A DNA stretch of 64,000 nucleotides from DSVZ01 sp037439785 (GCA_037439785.1 JBBIVJ010000003.1:62001-126000); one strand, 5' to 3'. Positions 8,382 through 17,046 are shown, counted from the first letter of the stretch. Notes: generated from the sequence alone by a model not told the origin. Program-made: numbers and translations.

Positions 8382-9763
8382 CCTCCCTCCGGCCGGGCGG
8401 GGTCTGGCGCGGGTGAAGCCTCCCCGGTGAGCCGGCGCCGCGCGTACGCCAGCGCCGCCTCGCGGTCGGTCAGTTCCCCCTCCAGTTGCCGCTCCCGAAT
8501 CTCGGCCAGCAACGCGCCCAGCTCGGGACCGGGTTTGAGGCCCAGCGCCAGCAGGTCATGCCCCCGGACCAGGGGCGGGCGCAGCGCCGGCTGTTGCCGC
8601 ACCGCCTCGGCCTCGCGGGCCATGATGTGGTAGGGGGTCAACAACCCGTGCGAGGCCAGGCAGTCCAGCCGGTGCAGCTCCAGCTCCAGCGCAAAGGTCG
8701 GTCGCAACACCATGCGACGGCGCGTGGCCTGGCGCATCCGGGGCACATCCTTGAACTGCATGTGGTGGCGCACCAACGCGGCCACCGTCTCGATCTCGGC
8801 ATTGGGGAAACGCAGTCGTCGCAGGATTTCCCACGCCATCTGCTCGCCCACTTTTTCGTGCGCCGGATACTGCCAGGCGCCGGTCTGCGGGTCCTGGCGG
8901 GCGGTGACCGGCTTGGCCACATCGTGCAGCAACACCCCCCAGATCAGTTCGGTCGGGGCCGCCGGCGGCAGCAGGGACAACATCAGCCGCACATGCTCGA
9001 ACACCGTCCCCTCCGGATGCCAGTCCGGCGGTTGCTCGCAGGTCTCGAAGGCGGCCACTTCCGGCAGGACCTCCCGCAACAGCCCGCTGGCCCGCAACAG
9101 TTCCAGCCCCCGCGCCGCGTGCGGCGGCTGGAGGGTCTTCAGCAGTTCGTCCCGCACCCGTTCGGCGCTCACCTGGCGGATGCGCGGGGCCAGGGCCTGC
9201 ACCGCCGCCCACGTGGCCGGTTCGATCTCGAACCCCAGCCGGGCCGCGAACCGCACCACCCGCAACAGGCGCAGGTGATCCTCCGCCAGCCGTTGGGCCG
9301 GATCGCCGATCAACCGGATGCGCCCCGCCTCCAGGTCCGCCCGCCCCCCTACCCAGTCCTGCACCGTGTCGGTCAGCGGATCGTAGAACAGCCCGTTGAT
9401 CGTGAGGTCGCGGCGCCGGGCGTCTTCGCACGCGTCGGTGAACCACACCTGGTCCGGCCGGCGGCCGTCGCGATAGCCGATTTCGCCGCGGAAAGTGGCC
9501 ACCTGGAATTCGCCACCGCGGGTCACCACCAGCATCACGCCAAACTGCCGGCCCACCGGCACGGTCCGGCGAAACAGCGACTGAATCTCCTCCGGCCACG
9601 CCGAGGTGGCGATGTCGTAATCCCCCGGCGCCCGGCCCAGGAGCATGTCCCGCACACAGCCACCCACCCAGTAGGCTTCATGACCGTGCGCTTGCAACCG
9701 GGCCACTATGCCCCGGGCCAGGGCGCGGCGGCGGTCAGGAGAGCAGGAGGCGGGGGAGCTCAT
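8378..9763 (-). CDS. cca: CCA tRNA nucleotidyltransferase / poly(A) polymerase family
   Basis: Adds or repairs the 3' CCA end of tRNAs; the related poly(A) polymerases act on other RNAs. The class II nucleotidyltransferase head is clear: GGCVRDMLLG (residues 34-43) and the catalytic DYD (48-50). RRDLTINGLFYDP, the RNA-binding arm and an HD-type domain (LLHDVAKP and RHHMQF) follow, so the bacterial HD-containing version is likely. The same frame stays open for about 950 bases upstream as a high-GC shadow; the ATG at 9763 just before the conserved head was chosen. It overlaps the upstream membrane-protein gene by four bases (ATGA), indicating an operon with it. Confidence 0.92.
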   Translation of the reverse strand: MSSPASCSPDRRRALARGIVARLQAHGHEAYWVGGCVRDMLLGRAPGDYDIATSAWPEEIQSLFRRTVPVGRQFGVMLVVTRGGEFQVATFRGEIGYRDGRRPDQVWFTDACEDARRRDLTINGLFYDPLTDTVQDWVGGRADLEAGRIRLIGDPAQRLAEDHLRLLRVVRFAARLGFEIEPATWAAVQALAPRIRQVSAERVRDELLKTLQPPHAARGLELLRASGLLREVLPEVAAFETCEQPPDWHPEGTVFEHVRLMLSLLPPAAPTELIWGVLLHDVAKPVTARQDPQTGAWQYPAHEKVGEQMAWEILRRLRFPNAEIETVAALVRHHMQFKDVPRMRQATRRRMVLRPTFALELELHRLDCLASHGLLTPYHIMAREAEAVRQQPALRPPLVRGHDLLALGLKPGPELGALLAEIRERQLEGELTDREAALAYARRRLTGEASPAPDPARPEGG

Positions 9764-10854
9764 GGAGCGACGGGAGCCGGATGGCCGCGCCGGAACCGCA
9801 GGTACACCCCCCCGCCAATCAGGCTCCAAAACAGGCTGCCGGCGTAGGCGAGCAGGGACAAGGACAAGGCCGCCGCGGGCGGGACATTCACCGCCGGCAC
9901 GGTCAGCGCCAGCACATACAAGTTTTCGCGCACGCCCAGGCCGCTGGGGGTAATGGGCAGCGCCGCCAGGCAGATGATGACCGGCACCAGCACCAGCCAG
10001 AACCGGAACGGGACCTCCAGCCCCAGGCCGCGGGCCAGCACCCAGATTTGCAGCACGCAGGCGAGGTTCACCCCCATCGAAATCGCCAACGCCCGCCCGA
10101 GCACCCCGTGCTGACGCCCCAGCCGGCGCATCGCCTCCAGGGCGCGCTCGAGCGTCTCCCCCCGGGGCAGGCGCCGCAGCCAGTGCCGCGCCCCGGGCCA
10201 GAGCCGCGACACCCCGCCCTGAAACGACACCGCGCCCAGCACTCCCAGGCCGGCCAGCATCCCCAGCGCCAGCAGGGCCAGCACCCCCAGGCGCGGATGG
10301 CTGGACAGCAGGTCCAGGTTCGGCACCATCATCACCGCGGCAAACAACAGCATCCCCAGCAGCCCCACCAGCCGGTCCACGATCACCGACACCACCGCCT
10401 CGGCCTTGAAATGGTGCGTCTCCGCGGTGGTGTAGTAGGCCTTGACCAGGTCCCCGCCGGTCGAGCCGAGCAGGAAGGCGTTGAAGCCGTGCGCCACCAG
10501 GCTCAGCTCCAGCACCCGCCCCGCCGACAGCTCCATGCCCTGGGCCCGCAACACGCCCCGCCAACGGATCGCCCCCAGCACCACCGTCGCCCCCATGCAC
10601 AGCAGGGACCCCAGCAACTCCGCCGGCCGGATCATCCCCAGCACCCCGGCCAGCGCCCGCGGGCCCACCGTCCAGGCCAGTCGGGTCCGGGCCGTCCCGC
10701 TCAGGGCCGCCCAACTGCCTCCCTGGCTCTCGTGGACCTGCCGGGCTTCATTGAGGAAAATCGTGTGAAACGCCCATCCCAGCAACACCGCGCACACGGC
10801 CAGCCGCCCGGCCACGCGCCACGTGGGGCCCGCCGCTTTCACGTCTCGCCCCAC
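9760..10854 (-). CDS. Flippase-like (LPG synthase transmembrane domain) membrane protein
   Basis: Polytopic inner-membrane protein of the lysylphosphatidylglycerol synthase TM/UPF0104 family. Landmarks are the conserved GFNAFLLGSTGGDLVKAYY segment (about residues 119-137) and IVDRLVGLLGML a little further on. About eight hydrophobic segments are visible and there is no soluble aminoacyltransferase domain, so it is a stand-alone member, often annotated as a flippase-like protein. The substrate is unknown; lipids or lipid-linked glycans are likely from family knowledge. It overlaps the CCA gene by 4 bases and its start region overlaps the end of the isomerase-like gene by 16 bases, so the three are probably co-transcribed. 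Confidence 0.85.
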   Translation of the reverse strand: MGRDVKAAGPTWRVAGRLAVCAVLLGWAFHTIFLNEARQVHESQGGSWAALSGTARTRLAWTVGPRALAGVLGMIRPAELLGSLLCMGATVVLGAIRWRGVLRAQGMELSAGRVLELSLVAHGFNAFLLGSTGGDLVKAYYTTAETHHFKAEAVVSVIVDRLVGLLGMLLFAAVMMVPNLDLLSSHPRLGVLALLALGMLAGLGVLGAVSFQGGVSRLWPGARHWLRRLPRGETLERALEAMRRLGRQHGVLGRALAISMGVNLACVLQIWVLARGLGLEVPFRFWLVLVPVIICLAALPITPSGLGVRENLYVLALTVPAVNVPPAAALSLSLLAYAGSLFWSLIGGGVYLRFRRGHPAPVAP

Positions 10855-11753
10855 ACCTGGCGCAGGTGGGCCAGGCCGGCCTGCACCGCCTCCCGGTCCA
10901 GCAACGGGCTCAGCTCGATGACCTTGATGTGCTCCGGCTTCACAAAGGGCCGGAGCGCGGCGAAATCAATCATCCCCTGGCCGGGGGCGCGGTGGTCGCG
11001 ACCGGGAAACTCGACGTCGTGGAGGTGAAAGCCGGCCAGCTCGCCGGCCAGGGACTCCAGGTGCATCGCGTGCTGGATGAAACCCAGGTTCTCCTTGATC
11101 TGGGCATGGCCGGTGTCGTGCCAGTAGCGCACCACCCCGCCGCGGAACTCGAAGAAGAAGAAGGGGAAGTCCGCCTCGAAGGGGACTTCTTCGAGGGCCT
11201 CGCGGTTTTCGATGCCCAGCAGCAGGCCGCGCCGGCGCGCCTCCTCCTCAACCTGGCGCAGCAGCTCGTAGGCGGCTTCCAGGTGGCGCTCCTTGCCGGC
11301 CTCGCGACGGGCCTCCAGTTCCTCGCACAGGCGACGGTAACGGGGGGTGTCCCGCTGCCCCGCGGCGACCAGCTCCAGGAGCTTGTCGGTGTACTCGCGC
11401 ATGTCCACCTGGCCCAGGTGCAGGACCACCAGGGAGGCCTTGACCCGCTCGGCCAGTTCGAGGGTTTTCAGGGTGTGCCGCAGGGCGTTCTCCCGCTCCC
11501 GGCGGTCCAGCGAGGTGAACTTGAAGAGGTTGGGCGCGGCGCGGGTCACGCCCAGGGGGAGCGGGCAGAAGTTGTGCAGGGTGCAAATGCGGATGTCGCC
11601 GGCGTCCACGGCCTCGAGGATGCCCGGCACCAGGCTCAGGCGGATGCCGTGGCTCAACTCGGCGTACTCGAAGCCCAGCTCGCGGATTTCCCGCAGCATC
11701 GCGCGGCCGTCGGTATGCCGGTCCGAGTTCCAGCAGGTGGACAGGGCGTACAT
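10839..11753 (-). CDS. Sugar phosphate isomerase/epimerase-like TIM barrel protein
   Basis: Xylose isomerase-like TIM barrel (AP endonuclease family 2), typically metal-dependent and acting on sugars, inosose or hydroxypyruvate. Recognisable strands include FEYAELSHGIRL, SLVVLHLGQVD, LLGIENREALEE, YWHDTGHAQIK and FHLHDVEFPGRDH. The His, Glu and Asp residues at their ends are the expected metal ligands. The ATG at 11753 (MYALSTCWNSDRH) was chosen because the preceding in-frame sequence runs through the S21 terminator hairpin and is not protein-like. It is first in an overlapping three-gene cluster with the flippase-like and CCA genes. Substrate unknown. Confidence 0.87.
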   Translation of the reverse strand: MYALSTCWNSDRHTDGRAMLREIRELGFEYAELSHGIRLSLVPGILEAVDAGDIRICTLHNFCPLPLGVTRAAPNLFKFTSLDRRERENALRHTLKTLELAERVKASLVVLHLGQVDMREYTDKLLELVAAGQRDTPRYRRLCEELEARREAGKERHLEAAYELLRQVEEEARRRGLLLGIENREALEEVPFEADFPFFFFEFRGGVVRYWHDTGHAQIKENLGFIQHAMHLESLAGELAGFHLHDVEFPGRDHRAPGQGMIDFAALRPFVKPEHIKVIELSPLLDREAVQAGLAHLRQVWGET

Positions 11754-11760
11754 GGGGCAA

Positions 11761-11801
11761 ACCAAAGGCCGGGCGCGAGGAGGACGGCCCCGCGCCCGGC
11801 C
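11761..11801 (-). terminator. Terminator of rpsU
   Basis: A perfect 11-base-pair inverted repeat (GGCCGGGCGCG at 11767-11777 and its complement at 11791-11801, loop of 13) is followed on the minus strand by TTTGGTTT. It lies directly downstream of the S21 stop and separates that gene from the isomerase cluster. Confidence 0.7.
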
Positions 11802-11823
11802 CGGTGTCAAAAACCGCCGCGGC

Positions 11824-12033
11824 TTACAGGTCCGCGTAGCGGGCGGCGAGCATGGCGTTGAAGCGCGCCATCTTCAGCTTGCGCCGGCGCTTTTCGCTGG
11901 GCTTCTCGTAGTGGCGGTGGTTGCGGACCTCCCGCAGGATGCCCTCGCGATCCACCCGCTTCTTGAGCCGGCGCAGCGCCCGCTCGACCGACTCACCCTT
12001 CTTCAATCGAATTTCCGTCAATGCCTCTTTCAC
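11824..12033 (-). CDS. rpsU: 30S ribosomal protein bS21
   Basis: Small basic protein of the 30S subunit that helps mRNA recruitment. The family pattern is plain: ESVERALRRLKKRVDREGIL, then RNHRHYEKPSEKRRRKL. At 69 residues the length is normal. The start is a GTG at 12031-12033 preceded by a good purine-rich ribosome binding site (AGAGAGG). The gene is monocistronic, with its own promoter-like sequence upstream and a strong hairpin terminator downstream. Confidence 0.95.
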   Translation of the reverse strand: MKEALTEIRLKKGESVERALRRLKKRVDREGILREVRNHRHYEKPSEKRRRKLKMARFNAMLAARYADL

Positions 12034-12097
12034 ATCCTCTCTGCGACCCGGCCGGCGAACCCGCTTTGGGCTGCGGCCTTTCAGGTCAAGGGCGCAA

Positions 12098-12127
12098 AGG
12101 CTAAGGCCCCGGTTGTGGCACTGTCAA
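12098..12127 (-). promoter_or_regulatory. Promoter candidate for rpsU
   Basis: Minus strand: a perfect -35 box TTGACA (12122-12127) and TAGCCT (12098-12103), 18 bases apart, leaving a leader of about 60 bases before the S21 GTG start. The surrounding 240-base gap is AT-richer than average and contains no other gene. Confidence 0.45.
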
Positions 12128-12277
12128 CGGCCAAACCCGGAATCTGTAACCCACTGACTGGGAGGAGTTAAAATGCTCCACGTCCGGTCCGGCAGCGGGC
12201 GGGAAGCCGTCCGGGCACCGTGGTGGCTCAAAAAGGCCGGGCCTCCATCGGGCGGCCGGGAAGGGGGCGTTCAGGGC

Positions 12278-14539
12278 TCACAGCAGGTTGGCCGGGTCCA
12301 CGTCCACCGTCAGCGTGACCCCTTCCGGCAGGAGGAACGGGTCCAGGAGCGCGCCCAGCCGGGGGCTGAGCCGCGCCATGTGCCGCGTGCGCAGCATCAG
12401 TTGGTAGCGGTAAAAGGTTTCGATCCGCGTCAGCGGGGCGGGGGCCGGCCCGCAACGGATCAGCTCCGGCAGCCCGGTGGTCAGGGTGTCCAGTTGCCGC
12501 CCGAGGTGTTCGGCGGTGAGCCGGACCTTGTCCTCGTTGCGGCCGCGCAGGGTCAGCAGGGCCACCCGCGTCAGCGGCGGGTAGTTCAACTGGCGGCGGA
12601 ACTCGATTTCCTGCTCGTAGAACGCCGCGTAATCATGCCGCTTGGCGCACTGGATGGCCGGGTGAAACGGCGTGAAGGCCTGCACCACCACTTCGCCCGC
12701 CACGTCCCCCCGGCCGGCGCGGCCGGCCACCTGGGTGAGCAGTTGGAAGGTGCGTTCCGCCGCGCGGAAGTCCGGCAGGTGCAGGCTGAGGTCGGCGTAG
12801 ATGATGCCGACCAGGGTTACGTTGGGGAAATGCAGCCCTTTGGCGATCATCTGCGTGCCCACCAGCACGTCGATCTGGCCGGCCCGGAACTCGCCCAGGA
12901 TGCGGCGGTAGTCCTCCTTGCGGACCAGCCGGTCCGAGTCCATCCGCTCGATGCGCGCCCGCGGAAACAGCCGCCGCAGGGTTTCCTCGACCCGTTGGGT
13001 GCCCAGCCCGGCATAGCGGATGTCGGGGTGTCCACAGCCCGCGGCGGGGCAGCGGGCGGGGGCGGTCTCGGTGTGGCCGCAGAAATGGCAGCGCACCTGT
13101 TGTTCCGGCCGGTGGTAGGTGAGGGCCACGCTGCAGCGGGGACAGCCGGCCACGTAACCGCAGCGGGGACATTGCAGGGCCGAGGCATAGCCGCGCCGAT
13201 TCAGGAACAGGATGGTCTGCTCCCGCCGTTCCAGCCGCGCAGCCAGGGCCTCACGGAGCCGCCGGGAGAAGACCGGCACCCCGCCCGCCTCGCGCACCTC
13301 CTGGCGCAGGTCCACCACCCGCACCATTGGCAAGGTGCGGCCGTCCGCCCGTTCGGGCAGTTCCAGCAGCGTGTACTTGCCGCGGCGGGCGTGGTGGTAA
13401 CTCTCCAGCGAGGGCGTGGCCGACCCCAGCACCACCACCGCGCCTTCCTGATGCCCGCGCCAGACCGCGACATCGCGGGCCTGATAGCGCGGCGCCTCTT
13501 CCTGCTTGTAGGTCTGCTCGTGCTCCTCGTCCACGATCACCAGTCCCAGCGGCTCCACCGGCGCAAACACCGCCGAGCGCGCGCCGATCACGATCCGCGC
13601 CCGGCCGTCCCGGATTTTGTGCCACTCATCGTGGCGTTCGCCCGCCGAGAGATGGCTGTGCAACACCGCCACCAGGGTGCGCCGCGGCCCGTGCGAATAG
13701 CGTGCCTTGAACCGTTCGATGGTCTGGGGGGTCAGGGCAATCTCCGGCACCAGCACGATCGCCCCCCGGCCGCGCGCCAGGCACGCCTCCAGGGCTTGCA
13801 GGTACACTTCGGTCTTGCCGCTGCCGGTCACGCCGTGCAGCAAAAACGTCCGGCCCTCCCCCCGCAGAGGGTCCGCAGCCGCGGCGGCGGCAGGGGGAGG
13901 GGTCGCCGGAGTCAGGGCCGCCACGATCGCCTCCAGCGCGCGCGACTGGGCGGTGTTCAACGGCAGCGGTTCGGTGGGCAGAAAGTCCTCGGCCCCGTAC
14001 GGGTCGCGCTCGGCTATCCGCGGCGCCAGGGTGATCAGGCCCTTGTCCTCGAGGCGGCGCACGGTCTCGGCCGTGGCGCCGGTCAGGCGGAGCAATTCCT
14101 GGAGGGGCAGGCCGCCCCGTTCCTCGATCAGTTGCCAGAGTTCGAGCTGGCGGCGCGTCAGCCGCGGCAGGGGCCCGGAGGCGGGGTGGGGCTGCACGAA
14201 CAGGCGCGCCCGCCAGCCGGCCTGTTCCCGCCGCACGGCCTCGGGGAGCATGGTTTTCAACACCACCTCCAGGGGGCAGACGTAGTACTCCGCCATCCAC
14301 CGCGCCAGGGCGAGCAGGGGGGGCGTCAACAGGCTGCGCGTGCCCAGGACCTTGATCAGCGGCTTGAGGGGGCGCGCCGGCGGGCTGTCGAGCAACGCGG
14401 TGATGCACCCCAGCACCTGGCGCGACCCCAGCGGGACCTTGACCCGCGCCCCCACGCTGACCCGACCGGCCAGCTCGGGCGGCACGGCGTAGTCAAAGTC
14501 CCGCCCCAGGGCAAGGTCGAGTGTGACGCGGGCAATCAT
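12278..14539 (-). CDS. priA: Primosomal protein N' (replication restart helicase PriA)
   Basis: Superfamily 2 DNA helicase that reloads the replicative helicase at collapsed forks. An N-terminal fork-binding domain (FDYAVPPELAGRVSVGARV) is followed by the Walker A motif GVTGSGKTEVYLQALEA, the DEEH box (VIVDEEHEQTYKQEE) and ATPSLES. Then comes the eight-cysteine zinc-binding insertion typical of PriA (CPRCGY...CPRC...CHFCG...CPAAGCG) and helicase motifs V-VI (GTQMIAKGLHFPNVTLVG). At 753 residues it is full length. The ATG at 14539 precedes the first conserved strand directly. Neighbours are unrelated; the gene seems to stand alone. Confidence 0.96.
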   Translation of the reverse strand: MIARVTLDLALGRDFDYAVPPELAGRVSVGARVKVPLGSRQVLGCITALLDSPPARPLKPLIKVLGTRSLLTPPLLALARWMAEYYVCPLEVVLKTMLPEAVRREQAGWRARLFVQPHPASGPLPRLTRRQLELWQLIEERGGLPLQELLRLTGATAETVRRLEDKGLITLAPRIAERDPYGAEDFLPTEPLPLNTAQSRALEAIVAALTPATPPPAAAAAADPLRGEGRTFLLHGVTGSGKTEVYLQALEACLARGRGAIVLVPEIALTPQTIERFKARYSHGPRRTLVAVLHSHLSAGERHDEWHKIRDGRARIVIGARSAVFAPVEPLGLVIVDEEHEQTYKQEEAPRYQARDVAVWRGHQEGAVVVLGSATPSLESYHHARRGKYTLLELPERADGRTLPMVRVVDLRQEVREAGGVPVFSRRLREALAARLERREQTILFLNRRGYASALQCPRCGYVAGCPRCSVALTYHRPEQQVRCHFCGHTETAPARCPAAGCGHPDIRYAGLGTQRVEETLRRLFPRARIERMDSDRLVRKEDYRRILGEFRAGQIDVLVGTQMIAKGLHFPNVTLVGIIYADLSLHLPDFRAAERTFQLLTQVAGRAGRGDVAGEVVVQAFTPFHPAIQCAKRHDYAAFYEQEIEFRRQLNYPPLTRVALLTLRGRNEDKVRLTAEHLGRQLDTLTTGLPELIRCGPAPAPLTRIETFYRYQLMLRTRHMARLSPRLGALLDPFLLPEGVTLTVDVDPANLL

Positions 14540-14614
14540 GCGCGGCGGTCAGCGGTCGGCGCAGGGTTTCGGGGGGCCGGGTTCCCGTCAAGGCGCTGCC
14601 GGCGGGCGAGGGCC

Positions 14615-14637
14615 CGAAGTTTCGGAGTTTCGGAGGG
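14615..14637. repeat. Heptanucleotide tract (AGTTTCG/GAGTTTCG type)
   Basis: AGTTTCGGAGTTTCGGAG repeats with a period of seven; each unit contains TTTCGGA. This is one of several such tracts in the window, here in the gap between priA and the PEP-CTERM gene. Confidence 0.5.
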
Positions 14638-14725
14638 GGCGGCCGCGGCCCTGCTGAACGATCCGCGGGCGGACCGCACCCCCTCCGGCGCTTGACCCCT
14701 TCCTTCAGCTCTCCAGATTGCCCGC

Positions 14726-16063
14726 ATGAAAGCCGGACAGTGGCTGTGGTGCGGCCTGGGGGCCGCCTTGATGTCTGGCCGGGCGCAACCTCTGCAACTG
14801 GGGCCGGACATCGAGCCCGGCCAGTACCGCGTCACCGAGTTCGCCCGCGGTCTCAACTATCCTTACGGCCTGCAGTGGGAAGCGCCGGGGGTGTTGCTGG
14901 TGGCCACCAGCCGTCCCAACACCACCGGCGGCAGCCCCTTCAACTCCACCTTCGAGTTGCTCCGGTTCACGGACGCCAATCTCGACGGCGTGGCGGATGG
15001 TCCCGGCCTGCCGGTCTTCACCGGCGGGGCCGGCCCGGCCACCTCCCTGCGTTTTGCCGGCAATTTGCTGCTGGCCGCCGCCGGTCCCAACATCCTGGTG
15101 CTCCAACACGGGACGGCGCCGGGGGACCCGTACACCCAGGTGGGCAGCTTGAACTTCTCCTTCACCGCCGGCTGGTCACACCGCTATTTCAGTCTGGGGG
15201 TGCGTCCGGCCCCGGAGCAGGCAGGCGCGCATGACGTGTTCTTCAACCTGGGCGCCAAGGGCAATCACGTGGCCACGACCAACAAGGTCTCGGTCAGCGG
15301 CCTGCTGATCGCCCCGGAGTTGAGTGCCGACGCCGTGTACACCTTCCGGCTGAGCGCCGACGGCGGCGGCGTGACCGCCTCCGGCCTGAAACCGGTGGCC
15401 ACCGGCCTGCGCAACGCCTTCGGCCTGGCGGTCCCCCCGGCTACGGGCGACCTGTGGCTGTCCGAAAACGGCATGGACGGGCTGGTGGACTCGAACGAGC
15501 CGCTCAGCGCCGATGAGTTGAACCGCGTCCCCGCGGAGGACCTGGGGGTGACGGTACCGGATTTTGGCTTTCCGCACAGCTACACCGCGTACCGGACCGG
15601 CACGTTGGTGGGAGACCCGGCCTTGGCGCCGGAAGTGGCCTTCCAGCCCCTGGGCGGTCCGACTGGCAAGGAGTTCGAGGGGGCGGCGGACCTGGTGTTT
15701 GCCCCGCCCGGCTTTCCGTCCGGGTTGCGACAGGGGGCCTTTGTCGGCTTCCACGGCCGCTCGCAACTCGGCGGCTTGAACAATGAGGAGAACGGCGTGC
15801 TCTGGGTGGACCTGGCCACGGGAGAGTACCTGGAGTTCATCCGCGGCCAGCAGGAAGGCCTCGGACATCCCAACTCGCTCCTGGCCGCGGGCGACTCGTT
15901 GCTGGTCGCCGACATGGCCACGAGCGGCCCCCTGTCCGGCCCGGCCTCCGGCGCGATCTACCAAATCACCTACGTGCCCGAGCCCGCTCTCAACGCCGGG
16001 TGGCTGGCGCTGCTGGGACTGGGACGGACCTGGTACCAACGCCGGCGGACCGGCACGCAGTAA
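14726..16063 (+). CDS. PEP-CTERM protein with sorbosone-dehydrogenase-like beta-propeller
   Basis: Exported protein with a signal peptide (about residues 1-22). The body has the repeats of a soluble glucose/sorbosone dehydrogenase propeller (TEFARGLNYPYGLQW, GLRNAFGLAVPPATGDLWLSENG). The C-terminus is a PEP-CTERM sorting signal: VPEP, a hydrophobic stretch with GWLALLGLG, then the basic RRR tail. Family knowledge says such tails are cleaved by exosortase/archaeosortase-type enzymes and link the protein to the outer surface; no exosortase gene is in this window. PQQ binding or sugar oxidation is possible, but the catalytic residues were not verified. Divergent from priA. Confidence 0.85.
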   Translation: MKAGQWLWCGLGAALMSGRAQPLQLGPDIEPGQYRVTEFARGLNYPYGLQWEAPGVLLVATSRPNTTGGSPFNSTFELLRFTDANLDGVADGPGLPVFTGGAGPATSLRFAGNLLLAAAGPNILVLQHGTAPGDPYTQVGSLNFSFTAGWSHRYFSLGVRPAPEQAGAHDVFFNLGAKGNHVATTNKVSVSGLLIAPELSADAVYTFRLSADGGGVTASGLKPVATGLRNAFGLAVPPATGDLWLSENGMDGLVDSNEPLSADELNRVPAEDLGVTVPDFGFPHSYTAYRTGTLVGDPALAPEVAFQPLGGPTGKEFEGAADLVFAPPGFPSGLRQGAFVGFHGRSQLGGLNNEENGVLWVDLATGEYLEFIRGQQEGLGHPNSLLAAGDSLLVADMATSGPLSGPASGAIYQITYVPEPALNAGWLALLGLGRTWYQRRRTGTQ

Positions 16064-16108
16064 CGCCGCCGCCCCCCGCGCTTGAGCCGGCCGGCGGCTC
16101 CGGCGGAG

Positions 16109-16582
16109 CTACTTGCGGGGCAACGCCACGCGACCGGTGCGCGTCAGGTCGAGGATGCCGAAAGGGCGCATCAGCTCGATGAACTTCTCGACCTTGGCCT
16201 CGTCACCGGTGACCTCGATCGTCAGGCTCTTGGGCTGCACGTCAATGATCTTGGCCCGGAAGATGTCGGTGATCTGCATGACCTCGGGGCGGCTGGCGGA
16301 ATCAACCGACACCTTGACCAGGACCAGTTCACGGTCCACGTACTCCCCTTCGCGGAAATCCAGCACCTCGATGGTGTCCACCAGCTTGTCGAGCTGCTTG
16401 ACGATCTGGTCCACCGTCTTGTCGTCACCGCGGGTGACGATGGTCATGCGCGAGATGGAAGGGTCGTGGGTGGGGGCCACGTTCAAGGTGTCAATGTTGA
16501 AGCCGCGGCCGCTGAAGAGCCCCGCCACGCGGGTCAGCACGCCGAACTTGTTTTCCACCAGGACCGAGATGGTGTGTCGCAT
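16109..16582 (-). CDS. ilvN: Acetolactate synthase small (regulatory) subunit
   Basis: Regulatory subunit of acetohydroxyacid synthase, the first committed step of branched-chain amino acid synthesis; it binds valine and activates the catalytic subunit. The N-terminal ACT domain is textbook (HTISVLVENKFGVLTRVAGL, then GRGFNIDTLNV), and the C-terminal domain has AKIIDVQPKSLTIEVTG. At 157 residues the length is right. The ATG at 16582 is chosen because the family always starts here; 23 further in-frame codons upstream run through a terminator-like hairpin. The catalytic large subunit is not in the window, which is unusual since ilvB and ilvN normally adjoin. The upstream leader looks like an attenuator. 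Confidence 0.95.
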   Translation of the reverse strand: MRHTISVLVENKFGVLTRVAGLFSGRGFNIDTLNVAPTHDPSISRMTIVTRGDDKTVDQIVKQLDKLVDTIEVLDFREGEYVDRELVLVKVSVDSASRPEVMQITDIFRAKIIDVQPKSLTIEVTGDEAKVEKFIELMRPFGILDLTRTGRVALPRK

Positions 16583-16633
16583 AGGCTTGGGAGTTGAGGA
16601 ATCTGCGGAAGACGCCGCACGGGGACCGGCAAC

Positions 16634-16663
16634 AAAAAACCCGCCATCCACACGAACGACGGG
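16634..16663 (-). terminator. Terminator-like hairpin in the ilvN leader (possible attenuator)
   Basis: On the minus strand, a six-base-pair stem CCCGTC/GGCGGG (16658-16663 with 16640-16645, 12-base loop) is followed by six T residues (16634-16639). It stands about 50 bases before the ilvN ATG and 38 bases after a short valine-containing reading frame. That is the layout of a transcription attenuator; it could instead simply end an upstream transcript. Confidence 0.5.
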
Positions 16664-16700
16664 CGACCTGCTGATGCCGTAACCCGGGCAGCCGGCCGCG

Positions 16701-16733
16701 TCAGCCGCTTACCGCGACCTGACCCACCGGCAT
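16701..16733 (-). CDS. Possible valine-containing leader peptide of ilvN
   Basis: A ten-codon frame reads MPVGQVAVSG, with three valine codons in ten. It lies about 24 bases inside the predicted transcript start and shortly before the terminator-like hairpin. No strong ribosome binding site is visible and the antiterminator pairing is weak, so this is tentative. If real, it would let ribosome stalling on valine codons control ilvN transcription. Confidence 0.3.
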   Translation of the reverse strand: MPVGQVAVSG

Positions 16734-16764
16734 CCGGGATTGAAAAACGTACGGCACGGGCCGG

Positions 16765-16793
16765 AGTAAATCGGCCCGCACCGGCAAGGTCAA
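16765..16793 (-). promoter_or_regulatory. Promoter candidate for the ilvN leader
   Basis: Minus strand: TTGACC (16788-16793) and TTTACT (16765-16770) with the ideal 17-base spacer. Transcription would start near 16757, giving a leader of about 175 bases before ilvN. Confidence 0.5.
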
Positions 16794-16840
16794 TTTCAAA
16801 AGGGCGCCGGGCCGGAGGAGGCAGAGGCCGCCACAGACCG

Positions 16841-17046
16841 GACGAAATCCGAAACCCGAAAGCCGAAGGTCCAGGGTCCGAGATTGGGAATTGGGCATTC
16901 AGGAATGCCGGGAACTGACAGGAACTGACGGACCGCCACTCCACCGGCTCACGCCGGCGGCTGCCAGCCAAGCGGCCGGACAAAACCGAAGTCCGACATC
17001 CGGCACCCGAGACCCCGGGCTCCGAGACCCGTTCCCGAATGTCGGG
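16841..17046. repeat. Two heptanucleotide tracts around a palindromic module
   Basis: Gap of about 460 bases upstream of ilvN. Bases 16841-16905 read as 7-base units (TCCGAAA, CCCGAAA, GCCGAAG...), and 16990-17046 again as units built on NNNCCGN. Between them, at 16937-16965, lies one copy of the CCGGCTCACGCCGG module that also occurs near 46.8 and 47.2 kb. No gene was recognised. Confidence 0.5.

Noticed and set aside
12173..14695. An 840-codon open frame on the plus strand opposite priA, preceded by a good-looking GGGAGGAG.
   Set aside because: It is the antisense shadow of priA, whose helicase and zinc motifs are unmistakable. The plus-strand product is Gln/Arg/His/Gly-rich with no family signature.
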